Assembly (NCBI RefSeq): GCF_949987515.2
Contig: NC_082687.1
Location: 25,694,132 to 25,758,131 of the forward strand
Length of the DNA: 64,000 nucleotides
DNA from: Delphinus delphis
Lineage: Eukaryota > Chordata > Mammalia > Artiodactyla > Delphinidae
Reading direction: 5' to 3'
Below the pieces are notes generated by a model that was not told where the DNA came from, made no database searches, and saw only the letters and a list, made by a program, of their open reading frames with translations. Of this stretch, positions 12,346 to 25,541 are shown in pieces. The stretch's first letter is position 1. Every line of letters starts with the position of its first letter. The translations under genes were made by a program, and so were the position numbers.

Positions 12346-13164
12346 ATTTTTCATTCCTCCAATAAAATCCTCAAGTGCTATGGGGTCTTCCAGCATGAAA
12401 ACAGAATGTGAAAATCATAAATTTTGTCTAATTGAAACATCTCCAAATTTTAATGGCATATTTTGGGGCTACACAACCACAACCCAGGAGCACGATTACA
12501 GCCACTCCATATTCTGTTGTTTACCAAAGAACAGGCATGTCTGGCAGTGGGCCAAGCAAGTTCAAAACACAACAGAACTTTAGTGAAGGCAGAATAAGGC
12601 AGATTAGAAGGGCCTCAAAACCACAAGGCTTTATGAAAGTCCAGCCTACTCCATGCTGACAATTCTCACTTCGAATTCAACTAGTTGTGATACTCCCCTC
12701 CCCCAGCCCTCCTTCAGCAATCCCAGTAGTGGCTGTTCTGTGCTTTTCAAGGAATTTTTCAGTCACTGACAGTCTGATACGATAGGATGACTGGGTCTGA
12801 GGATTACTTCGGCCACAAGGACCAGCAAACAAACAGCCAGCGGAAGGCAAACATCTTTTCGAAGGTGACGTAACAAGCCATTTACAGAAAGAACTTTAAA
12901 ATAGCTCCTACTCTCAGACTTACCCAATTAAGTCACATTTTCTCTGTGACTTAACAGCTCCAGGCTCTACTCTTACTTCATAAATCACAACCACAAGCCT
13001 GGGAAAATGCTTCAAATTACACCAATCAATAAATTTTTATTGACTGTTTACAACTGGCCTCGTGCTATAGCAAGTGCTCTAAGAGCCAAGTGCCTAATAT
13101 GAGGCCTGAGCCATCCATGCTCTGACGCTATTTCAGGCCCCATAAACAACGCAGGCCCCTTCCC

Positions 13165-13283
13165 TTGTGGCAGCTCATTGCCAGCACCTGGCATTCAAGG
13201 CCCTCGCAATCTGGCCCAAGCTTACTTTTCCAGTTACTATTATTATTTTTCATTTTCCTCTACTCCTATTGTTCCACCAGGTC

Positions 13284-13330
<47 letters not shown>

Positions 13331-13640
13331 ATGTCTACATTTGCTTTACTATTTCTTCTTCCAAGAACTCCCTCTTTGCATCTGTGTTTGCTGAATAATT
13401 AGCTATTCTTTATGACTCACGTCAAATCCCATCTCCTCCATGGAGTCTTGTTCTACCACTCTCTTTGGGAGTGCCTTCTTCTTTGAATTGACTCCAGGTT
13501 GTTACTGTCGCACTAAGAGAACACTCAGTTACCAATGCATATATCTAGTCTATAAACTCATACAGGATCAAAATCATTATTTGTGCTATTCACTGTGGTA
13601 ACGTTCTCCTCCCAAAGGCTTAAGTCATATCTGTTGAATG
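13165..13640 (+). mobile_element. L2 3'-region relic, plus, with TG repeat
   Basis: The text CATTCAAGGCCCTCGCAATC and CACGTCAAATCCCATCTCC resembles sense L2. A TG microsatellite (about 13285-13328) interrupts it. Diverged. Confidence 0.5.
13285..13328. repeat. TG microsatellite
   Basis: About 21 uninterrupted TG units. Open frames rich in Cys-Val across it are artefacts. Confidence 0.97.
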
Positions 13641-14567
13641 TATAATACTGGTGGAAGAAGTGAGGCTTTAAGAACAGGAAAGATGAACCAGGACATGGAG
13701 ACGAATTTTGACATGGGGTCAGCCTAAGCAAGGGACAGAAATGAAAATGCTTGAGGTTCTTCCAGGGAACAGCAAAGATTTTACCTCAACCTAAAGCTTA
13801 GATGGTGTGAATGCTAGTAGTGGTTCACTTAGCCCCCCAAAATGAACCTCATTCTGCAGGCACTGGCTGACCATTGAAGGTCTCTGAACAGGAGACCTAT
13901 TATCAGGACTCTGAGTTATTGGAAGCAGTATGAAATACACAAGAAAAGCTCAGTCTGGAAATGAAGAATAACAGTAAGACATGCATGGCAATAGTCTAGG
14001 GAGAAAGAGGCAGCGAGAGCCTGAATTAGGGAACGGGCTTGTAGAGTGCCGAGGTAGGATCAAGACGTTGAAAAAATAATAATGTGAAGGATTCCAGTCT
14101 GAGTAACTCCGTGGATGGCAGTTCCATTAAAAAATATGAGAGAAAGAGGAAGTACTGGGGAAAAAGATTAATTCCATTTTGAATATTTTGAGTTTAGTGC
14201 AGTGGAAAAAGCACGGGTGAGTGTGAGGTCTTGTTAAGACAGTCAGGTGAAGATATCCAAATGGTAAGTGATGTGCAGGGCCAGAGCTCCAGAAAACAGT
14301 GCAGTGTAAGGTCTAGGCTTCATCAGCAGGAAGCTGAGAGCTCGAGCCAGCAGAACGGAGGAGGCTGCCTACGCACAAAGTGTGAATAATGAAACGAGGG
14401 CCAAGAACAGATCCTTTGGTAACTTCTACAACTTGAGGGTGGCAGGAGCAAGATACAACAGTCGGGAGACAGGAGACCAAGTAGAAGCATGTAGGGGCCT
14501 GGAAGCCAAGTAAAGAGCATGAGTCGTCCATTAGGAAATTAACAACAAGAGATACCAGGTCACTTAC

Positions 14568-14619
14568 CTCGTTGAAAAGATGAATGTTAAAAGCATAAAA
14601 CTCAGCTGAATGGAACAGA
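14568..14619 (-). CDS. SLC10A7: SLC10A7 internal coding exon, 52 bp (residues ~241-257)
   Basis: A 52-bp minus-strand exon with acceptor TTTTTTCTTCAG and donor GTAAGT. Two bases complete the isoleucine codon begun in the 15762 exon. The peptide then reads CSIQLSFMLLTFIFST, and the exon ends with two bases of an arginine codon finished in the next exon. Human SLC10A7 has FSIQLSFMLLTFIFSTR here, so the first residue is F-to-C. This is the distal part of the eighth predicted membrane helix. The exon is too short to appear as an open frame. I found it by looking for the missing peptide between its neighbours and confirmed it by splice sites and phase. Confidence 0.95.
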
Positions 14620-16173
<1,554 letters not shown>

Positions 16174-17717
16174 TCATGCCAAATGCTCTTTGCTAGCTGT
16201 CACTGAGACATGCCCATTAAGCCTCCCCAAAGTTTATCTCTTCTGCTGATCCTAATGGATGTGTGTAATTATCACAGTCCCCTTTGCCTCGATGGACAAT
16301 TCCAAGTGCAACTTTGGGAATCTTAACAGTCTGACATCTTCAAGAATTTCAAGACAGTAGATAATCGAAAATGATCCATGGAACATATTAATATTTAAAA
16401 TGCTAGCAATGCACCAGAAGTTTTTAATTAAATTATAACTCATGCTTGAAAAGCAAAAGTGCATGTGTTGTGGGAGTTTAAATAATTCAGACTCTGAATA
16501 TCTAGAGTTTTTGTGAATCCAAAGACAAATGCCATTTGCATGCTTTTAGAATTCCAGAATTAACACTTAAAAATGAATAAACCTGTCCTAACTTTCCTAC
16601 AAAAGGATGAGTGAAATATGAAGTTATATGGCAATCCTCTCATATTTTAAAATCAAGTCAGATATTTCAAATAAGGACAGCCTGAACATTGGCGATAACT
16701 TTAAGTCTGGATATAAAAGTGAACCACTCTATTTAAAACCTTTGGCTTTTGGAAGAAGCTGAACAAACCCGATAATGAAGACTAGAGTTGAGAGACATTA
16801 AGTTTTGAGTCACTCATTATCCTGCATAATTGAACATGAGATTTCACAACAGGCTGAATTACCATGATCCATTAGCAATAATGAGGTCAGGGAACTTCTC
16901 CTGACAAGGCTGATGGGGTTCTGTCATCTTCCACTCTGTCACTAAAAAGGCTTAATTCGCAATGAGGCATGCCTTCACAGATACTCAAGAATAAATAAAC
17001 GACTCTCCAGAGAACCTGTGAACAAACGGCTATTGGATCGATCTCCTCCGATCTCAAGTGCTCAGTAAGTAAAACAAGTGTTGAAAAAGGGTGTCCTGGC
17101 AGAAAGCTGACCAGTTGGTATGAAGTATAGGTGCAGCACCTTGAAGGTTGGGTGGGGCGGGAGGAGAACGAGGGTTTTATAGAGAGAGATAAATAGTGGT
17201 TAAATATTTTGAAAAAGTAGATCTTGTAATTAAAGTTACAGGTGAATTTATAAAAAATCATGTTTTGTTTTTGCACAAGTGATCCGAAACCACAGTAACT
17301 TATCTAGTGTTCATTTCTTTCTTTAAAGTTTAAATGTAGTGAGGTAGAGAGAAATAAGAGTAGTTCTGTCACATAGTATTATGGACTGATGTATCAGCAC
17401 ACAAATTTTGGTGCTTGAGGGACCCAGATAGTCCCATGTTCGGATATGTCACCATGGGGGTAGCTGCTTAATAGAAGGCTACAGAGACTTCACTTAAAAG
17501 GTCGTGTCATAATCTGTTGTTTCTGGTAGCATAAAGCTGGTAATTGGTCCAATTCAGTGCAACCCAACTTCTTCAGGAAATAAAATAAATGGAAATTACA
17601 CAGAGTTATTGAAATTGATACTGTCCTCCAATTCTGTTTTAATATATAATGGTTAAAAACACAGAAGTCCTCTCTTTGCAATAGGTTATAGAATGTATGA
17701 TCCCAATTCCAAAAGTA

Positions 17718-18999
17718 TTGGGTTGGCCAAAAAGTGCCTTCGGTTTTTAAGTAAAAATAAAAGACACATTTTTCATTTTCAAAGAACTTTATCGAAAAAC
17801 ATATTCACCCTTTTGTTCCACTACCTTCTGCCATTTTTCAGTCAACTTCATAATTTCATCTTCCCAAAACTTTTTATCTTTTTGAGCAAAGAACTGTTCC
17901 ACGTGCCTTCTACAGTCTTCCAGGGAATTGAAATTTTTTCCATTAAGAGAACTTTGTAAGGACAGAAATAAATGGAAATCTGAAGGTGCAATGTCTGGTG
18001 AATACAACAGTTGAATCAGAACTTCCCAGCCAAGCTATAACAGTTTTTGACTGGTCATCGAAGAAACATATGGTCTTGCGTTATCCTGTTGGAGGATTAT
18101 GCATTTTCTGTTGACTAATTCTGGACGCTTTTCGTCAAGTGCTGCTTTCAGTTGGTCTAACTGGGAGCAGTACTTGTTGGAATTAATCGCTCAGTTTTCC
18201 AGAAGGAGCTCATAATAGAGGACTCCCTTCCAATCCCACCATATACACAACATCACCTTCTTTGATTGAATACCGGCATTTGGTGTGCTTGGTGGTGGTT
18301 CATTTCACTTGCTCCATGATCTCTTCCGTTCCACATTATTGTACAGTATCCACTTTTCATCGCCCCTCATGATTTGTTTCAAAAACAGAATGTTTTCATT
18401 ACGTTTCAGTAGAGAATTGCATGCGGAAATATGGTCAAGAAGGTTTTTTTCGCTTAACTTACGTTGAACACAAACATCAAAGCGATGGACATAACCAAGC
18501 TGGTGCAAATGATTTTCAGTGCTTGATTTAGATATTTTGAGTATGTCGGCTATCTCCCACATGGTATAACATTGATTGTTCTCAGTTATTGTTTTGATTT
18601 GATCGCTATCAACTTCAAGTGGTCTACCCAACTGTGGAGGATCGTCCAGCATGAAGTCTTTAGCACGAAACTTCACAAACCACTTTTGACACGCTCGGTC
18701 AGTCACAGCACCTTCTCCATACGCTGCACAAATCTTTCTTTGTGTTTCAATTGCATTTTTACCTTTCTTGAAATAATAAAGCATAATATGCTGAAAATGT
18801 TGCTTTTTCTCTTCCATCTTCAATATTAAAATGGCTACACAAAAGTTCACCAATTTTGATGTCTTCTTTTTTAAATGCACGCTGATATGACAGCTGTCAC
18901 ATATAATCTAACAAAATTGTTTCGAATGAAGTTAAAGACAACTAAGTGCTACTAGAGCCATCTTACAGAAAAACCAAATGAACCTTTTGGCCCGCCCAA
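17718..18999 (-). mobile_element. Full-length mariner transposon, minus orientation, inactivated
   Basis: A Tc1/mariner element of 1282 bp bounded by TA dinucleotides at 17716-17717 and 19000-19001, the expected target duplication. The ends are imperfect inverted repeats, TTGGGTTGGCCAAAAAGTGC on the left and the complement of GGCCCGCCCAA on the right. The sequence resembles the cetartiodactyl mariner that I know as Mariner1_BT. The transposase coding region is broken between about 18007 and 18305, so no full protein is made. It lies in an SLC10A7 intron in the same transcriptional direction as the gene. Confidence 0.95.
17789..18880 (-). pseudogene. Mariner transposase remnant in the 17718 element
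   Basis: The N-terminal part reads open on the minus strand over 18880-18305 and contains a helix-turn-helix region (WEIADILKISKSS) and the first catalytic aspartate in GDEKWIL. The C-terminal part reads open over 18007-17789 and contains the third catalytic aspartate in YSPDIAPSDFHLF. The second aspartate, in QDNARP, is readable in the broken stretch between them, near 18085. All three acidic positions of a DD34D mariner transposase are therefore still present, but stops or frameshifts in the middle prevent one continuous product. Domain assignments come from family knowledge. Confidence 0.9.
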
Positions 19000-19740
19000 T
19001 AAAAGCGTCTTCTTCCACTACCATCGAGCCCTCTGACAAAATAAACAAATAAATATGAATGAGGTGTAACTCGAAAGTCAAAGCCATTTTAAAAACCAAG
19101 ACAAATCTGTAATCATCAATCAACTTTATAAGCTGTGATTTGACTTAGTCAACCTTATTACCTCTTTCTTCATTACAAAGTACTCAAAGCCTCATAGTAT
19201 ATTAGGATTCTTTCAATAGGCAAGAAACACGGGCTCCAAATCCTGCATCCTCCTAATGACTTTCTTCTAAACTCTAGCTCACAGAAACGCAAGCATTCAA
19301 AATTAAATGACTTTTTTGCTTTTCTCTGTGGAGAGAGAAGGGGAAAAAAATCCTCCTCAGGAAACTTTTTATTTTATTGTCTCACCTTCTACATTTTCAT
19401 TTTCTTTTTTTTTAATTAAGCACAAGGAAAGGTTAAAGGGAAACTAAAATTCGAATCCCTGTACTTCTAATAAGCTGAGTGACATGTCAATTACTGCATG
19501 ACCTCCAAGCTGAACCCCTGGAAAAATAACACATCTTAGGTGAAGAAGGTTGATATGCAGAAGTAAGTGAGAAGTGTAACAGCCATCATTTTGTTTTCTT
19601 CATTTTCTTTTTCGGGGTATTTTCTTATGTTTTTCTTTCTACTCTGTCTCTATACTTATGAATTGATTTTTGAGTGGGGATATACAATGGATAATTTTTC
19701 ATGTTAAGTCTGAATTTTAAAATTTCTTCAGTTGGCTTCA

Positions 19741-20000
19741 ATTTTTTTAAGATTATTTTTTTCATTTGTTTTTATTTAAAAACACTTTTTAAACTTTAAT
19801 ACAATTTTTAAAGGTTGCTTTCCATCTACAGTTATTACAAAATATTGACTCTATTCCCCGTATTGCACAATACATCCTTGAGCCCATCTTACACCCAGCA
19901 GCTTGCACCTCCCCCTCCCCCTCCCCACTGGTAACCACTTGTTTGTTGTGTGTATCTGTGAGTCTGCTTCTTTCTTGTTATCTTCAATTTTTATCCCCAT
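19741..20000 (-). mobile_element. L1 3' UTR fragment, minus
   Basis: An antisense L1 3' UTR with the typical segments AAAGGTTGCTTTCCATCTAC, TTGCACAATACATCCTTGAG and CCACTGGTAACCACTTGTTT. No coding part and no clear target duplication are visible, and the boundaries are approximate. Confidence 0.82.
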
Positions 20001-20384
20001 TCCACTGAATCCATACATTTTCATAAGCTGCTTTGTTTCTTCATTAATATTCTGTTGAAATGTATAGTAAGGGATATGATATCAAATCCAATTATGTAAC
20101 GCTTATTAAATATTGAGTAGATTCAAAATAATATCTGTACACTTTCTAAAAAAGTAGAAACAATAATAATAGATGAATACAAGACGCACCCGTCATCTAC
20201 TGCACTTTTCAAAAATTCTTTCCCTCTATTTACTTCCATTCTCAGGAGCGAGGTCGTGCAGATATTATCCTGCTCAGTTTACAGCTGTAAACAAGGGCAT
20301 AGAGACCCCAAACAGCTTGAATAAATGTTAAAAAGCTAGTCAGGTGGATGAGCAGGACTCTGACCTCTATTTCCTGAGGGAATA

Positions 20385-20545
20385 ATAGCGTAGAGGTTCA
20401 AGGTACAGACTTTGGAGCTTCTTACTTTGTCATCTTGGGCAAATTCCTTAACTTCCCTATGCCTCATCTCTAAAATGGATATAATAGTAGTTGTAGTGAG
20501 GACTAAGTAATTAAATAAATATAAAATGCTTTAGAACCAGGGACC
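20385..20545 (+). mobile_element. MIR SINE relic, plus
   Basis: TTGGGCAAATTCCTTAACTT and CTCATCTCTAAAATGGATAT are the MIR core. Diverged. Confidence 0.65.
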
Positions 20546-21729
20546 GTACGCGGTAAATAATGGCTCTTCTTATTTCCAAGTCCCAGTTTGGTGATGTTTC
20601 TCTCACAACACTGTTCAGCAATACATCCCAATGCATAATGTAAAAGTCACTGTTCTCTCAAAGCAATTCAAGTGAAGCAATGAAAACCGTTCATAACTAA
20701 TTTTATAAATGCAAAATTTTACTAGCATTAATAACATTAACTGCAGCTTTAGCTGGGTATTATTTAATACAAAAAGCCAATCTCAAACTGTGAAACAAAT
20801 CACTAATGAAAGACTAGAGAATGCATAAATGATAAATAATATGGTTTTTTTTTTTTACTATTAATTTATTGAAAGAAAAGTGGGGTTTAGCGTGCTGTTT
20901 TAAAAAATAGTTTTCAAAGGTGCTGGAAATTCCATTTCATTAAGATTTATTCATAAATCTCTCAAACTTAATGCATAAAATAAGTATGTGTCACAAGCAC
21001 TTAGATATATTGAAGGCTTTATCGGAAGAGAAGAAATATTACAATAACAGACATTTTATCTCTTTCTAGAATTGACAGAAGCAACAATCTCCCAGCCATC
21101 TATGGAAAGACTAATCTTATCTCACAGAGTCACAGCATCTTCGGGCTGGAAGATATACTCCTCATCCTACAAATGAGGTAAGTGAGGCCTAGAAGTCATG
21201 TGTATAGCCAAGCAGTGGCAAAGACCAAACTGGACCTCACGTCACATCACAGTCAGTCAATAATGATTTCAACCCCAAAGAAGTACTGTTTGGAGAAAAC
21301 ACACGCAAAAAAAGAAAATAAAATCCACTCTCAGAAATATAAATAAAAAATGGAATGATGAAGTTTTATCATCACTAAAAGATTATGGAAAATATTTTCA
21401 ACTCACCCTTCCTGGTCTTTTTCTTCTCCCTCTAGTTCCCATTGTTTATTTAAAAGGTAACAATAAAATCTCATTTAAAGATGCATATAAAAGTCTATAG
21501 AGATGTTTATTTTCACAGTGTGGCACTGAAACTATAATGTGGTTACAGTGGAGAAATGAGGCCACGTTGCCAGGAATCTAATTCCTCTGAAGTAAATAGT
21601 ACACTGAGCACTTCTAATGAGGGGTTTAAAGATTGCGTCACAAAAGTTAGGTCTGTCAATCAATTACAAATGAGCAGAGATAAAAGAGCAGACAAGGTCC
21701 CTGGTCTCATGGAGCTCATGTTTGAGGAG

Positions 21730-22950
21730 ATAAATAAAAAGCAAAACAACAAATAAATGAGAAGCAGATAATGATTCATACCAAATAGAGGTTTAAACTG
21801 TATAATACATGAGTGATTGAGTGGGTAGCCTCTGGAGGAAGGGCGAGGAAAGGTCTTTCTGAGGAGGTGACAGGTGAGAGGGGGTTCCAAACAGAAGTAC
21901 CAGCCAGTGCAAAGGTTCTAAGGCAGCATCAAGGCTGGCTGCTTTCAGAAAACAGAAGCAAAGTCCGTGAGACCCAAGGGTAATGGGCAAGTGGGAGAGT
22001 GTTAGGGGAAGTAAAAGGGACTTGAAAATAGAGGACAGGGTGAAATAATCCTGTAAGGAAGCAGAGTAAGATATCTGGAAAGTACTGAGTGACATTTTAA
22101 ATTTGGGGTCATGAATTTAAAACAAGATGAGAACCATCATATGTTTCTCTCTAGTGAAGCTAGAGACCTAGGGAAAACGGCTGCTGGGGGTACTGAGGGG
22201 ATAGGTTCAAAGTTCTCTTCAGCCAATGTTTTTATACAGTTTACACCCAACTACTGAGTATGCTATTAAATATACTTATGATAGAGTTTCCGCTTCCTGG
22301 AAGCTCACGGGTACATTACTGTCTCTCCTGATAAATACGACGGGTGAAGTATGATGGGAGAACTGGAGTTTACTCTAGGCCCAGGGAGTCAGAGCACATC
22401 AGAGGGCATCTCTGTCTTGAGTCTTTAGAAATGAAGAGAAGTTTGCTGGCAGAAACGATGGCAACAACGAGATAAAAGGCACGGAGCCGTGAAGGGGCAC
22501 GGTCGGGTGAGGGGGTAGTGGGCACACCGCATGGCAGAAGAGGAGCCTGTGTGAAGGGGATGGTGGGAGGGGACAGGCTGGGGTCAAACTGTGAGGGGCT
22601 TTGTGGGCCACACGAGGAGTGGGCGACAGGGAACCGTGAGGGAAGATTCTAAGGCGAGGAATAACATAATCTGGTTTGTTCTTTAGGACTACCCTGGAGT
22701 GGTGAACACATTAGATGGGGACTGGAAGAGATTCCCAGCAGAGAGACAGGGTTGGGAGGTGCAGTAATTTAGACAAGAGATGGTGAAGGTGTGGCACCCT
22801 CTCTGGCACGCACGAGGCTGCAGATGCCAGAGCTGGAAGATTTTGGAGGCAGAAATGGTGACATTTAGTGCCTGCCTGGATGTGAGGGAGTAAGGACGTT
22901 AGGCGGCAGTGTGGCTTCTAGGGGGAGAGACCGGGGGTGTGACTCTTAAT
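21730..22950 (-). mobile_element. L2 relic, minus
   Basis: An antisense L2 pattern: GGTCTTTCTGAGGAGGTGAC, then CCAGTGCAAAGGTTCTAAGG, then GGGGCTTTGTGGGCCA and GGAATAACATAATCTGG further on. The order matches the complement of the L2 coding region and 3' end. Highly diverged, with approximate limits. Confidence 0.6.
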
Positions 22951-23469
22951 TCCCAAGACTAGACTATAAGAGGTAGATGCAAACACATCTACCTTGTAAG
23001 TGGTTGCAAACATAAAGGTTTCCTCTTTGAAAAAAGCCACGAGGGTACTTTGGTACTAGAGAACTTTTTAAGAACCAGCCCTCTTGCTTTTTGACTACCT
23101 TTACTGCTTTATAATTTACTGTAATACTTTACTACTGGGCACGCAAGCTATCTAGCAATTCATTATTCTCTCTGGATAAATAGTCTTAATTACATAAATA
23201 ATATAACACTATATATTTAAAAAATCCATTGAATAGTGTAGACAACATTTTTTTGTCCATATAATTGAAGACAAACATTTATTATTAAGAGAGATTGTTT
23301 CTGAGATCCACTAAGAGAAGAATGTGTGAGCCCCGAGTTATTATATGGAATTCATTTCAGAACCAAGAGAATAAGCGTGGGTTTAAACTAATACTGTCCA
23401 GAGCTGAGCAGGGCAGGCAGGTTCCTCTCTAAGACACAGCATTTCCCTAAGTGATCGCAGACCTCTCAC

Positions 23470-23790
23470 GCATTCACTCCCTCTCTCCCTCACCCAACAC
23501 GTATTTATTGGGTGCCTATGTAATGACAAACAAAGCAAATGTGGTTCCTGTACTCATAAAGCTTACGGTCTAATGAGGGAGACCAACTGTTAACAAGCAA
23601 ACAAAAGATAAGTATATGTTGTGACAAGGGCCAAGAAAGGACTCAAACAAGGTGCCACAATGAAGAGTAAAAGGGAAACATACTTCAGGTAGGTGGTCCA
23701 AAGAAGGTATGAATTAAGGAGCCCAATGAGCAATGAGCTGCAGTGGGAGGGTGGGTAGAAAGACATTCTAAATGTCTAAAGACATTCTAA
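23470..23790 (-). mobile_element. L2 3'-end relic, minus
   Basis: It has the antisense L2 terminus: CACGTATTTATTGGGTGCC, then GGTTCCTGTACTCATAAAGC and a run resembling the next part of the element. Confidence 0.6.
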
Positions 23791-24029
23791 AAAATTAAGC
23801 AGCAATTGAGAAAAAGCCAAGGCTAGAGTTTAGGAAATGGGCAAACAGTTAGAGAGGTAGACGCCCTAAGATTTATTCAGAATACCTGTTATGTGAGCAG
23901 CACTGTGGGAATATTTTTTCAAGGATTATCCTGTATTTATTTAATGGTATTCTCTGAGTGCTTTTAAACCCTCCCCCTTTACTGTGTTTAGACCCTTTCC
24001 TAAAACTAAAATTAAAAAAAAAAATAGCG

Positions 24030-24430
24030 CATGTACAGTGGATGCTGTGTTGTGCCCCCCAGACCCATCTCTTCAGTAATGAGATGCTTATTCCCATATC
24101 TGCAGGGCATGTTGATTGACTGAAAGATCTCAGTTGACTTCCTCTTTGGGAACTGCTGCTAAGAGAGCAGACTCACCCAAGGACCTACCGCGGAGGGGCA
24201 AGGAAGCCAGCATCTGATGACTGCTCAGCACAAGAGGAGAGAAACTAGGCACGCGTGTCTTAGGCAGGACAACCCTGAGGGGTTGGTCCAGCCTAAGGCT
24301 GTGGCCCCTTCACCCCCGTCCTACTTGTCCCACTCTCCCAGGTGTTGATCCCAAGGGTTCTCCCCCATTCAGCTTCCTGCATGGAAACCTCTGTCTCAGA
24401 GTTGATTTCCCAGAAAACCTAAGACAGCAT
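24030..24430. other. Unclassified repeat-like block
   Basis: It contains segments I associate with dispersed mammalian repeats (GTTGTGCCCCCCAGACCCA near the start; GATTTCCCAGAAAACCTAAG at the end), but I cannot assign a family or boundaries. Confidence 0.3.
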
Positions 24431-24529
24431 GTAAATATTACATGTCTATACACACACCATTTTTTATTGTTAGTGCCTCAAAGAGTTGCTTCCTGTTTCG
24501 TATCTACAGGGAATTTGAAAATGATGATG

Positions 24530-24740
24530 AAACTATAGAGCACTTACCTGTATCAGGTTCTATGAGGACAAAAACTTTACATGCATCATATTTCATTTGA
24601 TGCTCACAACAACCCTTCAAGATAGGTCCCATTATTACACAGTTTGATAAATTATGAACCTGGAGCTAAGGAGATTAAACGACTTGCCCAAGGTCACACA
24701 GCAAATAAAAGGCAGAACTAAGAGCTAGAGTCTAGTTGCT
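24530..24740 (+). mobile_element. MIR SINE relic, plus
   Basis: CTCACAACAACCCTTCAAGA and GACTTGCCCAAGGTCACAC are recognisable MIR segments in order. Confidence 0.75.
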
Positions 24741-25457
24741 CTTAACCCAACATCTGTGCTCTTCGCCATCCTAATGTACTCTTTTTCTAAGACTCACTCA
24801 CTTTAGCAGTACATTAAACTCTGTATGCTGTTACTGTGGCTACCTATGATGAAAACAACAATGACAACCTTGTTTTTGAATCTGATGCTCATAACTGAAT
24901 TATATGCTCGTCATCAGCCTGTTATAAGAAGTTAGGAATTTCTTCTGCGAGTCTAATTCAGTAAGAATGATAAGGGAAACTACACTTTCTAAGGTCTAAT
25001 TTTAAGAGCTAATAGAATTAAATGTTTATTTCATCAACTACAGGGTCACAAATATGATCACTGCTATCGGAGGAGCCTAAGAATAAGAAGAAGCCAGTCA
25101 AATGCAGATGGTTGTCCCCCAAATGGTCATAATTGCTGAGACCTTATCAGAAATCAAGGTAATGATCTGCTAGACGTTTCCAAGCTAGCTACATAGCTAC
25201 AAAGAAGGGAAGATACATTTTAAACATCAAGATTGTGTGCTGGTGTCCCTATATATAGCTATCTGTAAAGCAGACTGATGTTAATTAAAAAAATAAAAAG
25301 ATGAGACCTTTGTGGCTGAGGAAACCTTCTGTTGGACAGTCTTAGATTTTCATTTAACCATCTCTTCCTCTATCTTTTCTCTCGATTGTCCTGACATTAC
25401 ATAAGAATTCACAATTTGATCTATAAAGAAAAGAGCAGAGAGAACTGGAGACCTTAC

Positions 25458-25541
25458 CTGTCCAATAATGAGGGGAACCACAACAGTCATAAAAAGCTGA
25501 GAAAAAATAGATGTAAAAGGCACAGAAGAGGAGGAGTGAAG
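25458..25541 (-). CDS. SLC10A7: SLC10A7 internal coding exon, 84 bp (residues ~158-185)
   Basis: An 84-bp minus-strand exon of 28 codons, phase 0 at both ends. The acceptor is GTTTTACAG and the donor GTAAGG. The peptide starts [11 protein letters not shown] and ends VVVPLIIGQ. It matches the human [15 protein letters not shown]...IIGQ segment closely. The only change I see is G-to-H at the second residue, in the loop after the fifth span. The rest forms the sixth predicted membrane helix. It continues in frame from the 36-bp exon upstream and into the exon at 15927-15762. Because this exon and the 36-bp exon are both multiples of three, either could be skipped without a frameshift. Confidence 0.95.

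Larger units (their letters stand above)
4898..14567 (-). other. SLC10A7: SLC10A7 intron, 9.67 kb
   Basis: An intron with donor at 14567 and acceptor at 4898. It contains MIR and L2 relics, a GA microsatellite, two CHR SINEs (7013 and 8573), an L1 3' end (9650-10655), a MIR with an internal duplication near 12143 and a TG microsatellite near 13285. The stretches 4900-5380, 5560-6180, 7600-8500 and 10670-11280 show nothing I can identify, apart from a 152-codon antisense open frame at 7796-8254. Confidence 0.85.

Noticed and set aside
13165..13402. Three overlapping Cys-Val-rich open frames
   Set aside because: They are translations of a TG microsatellite.
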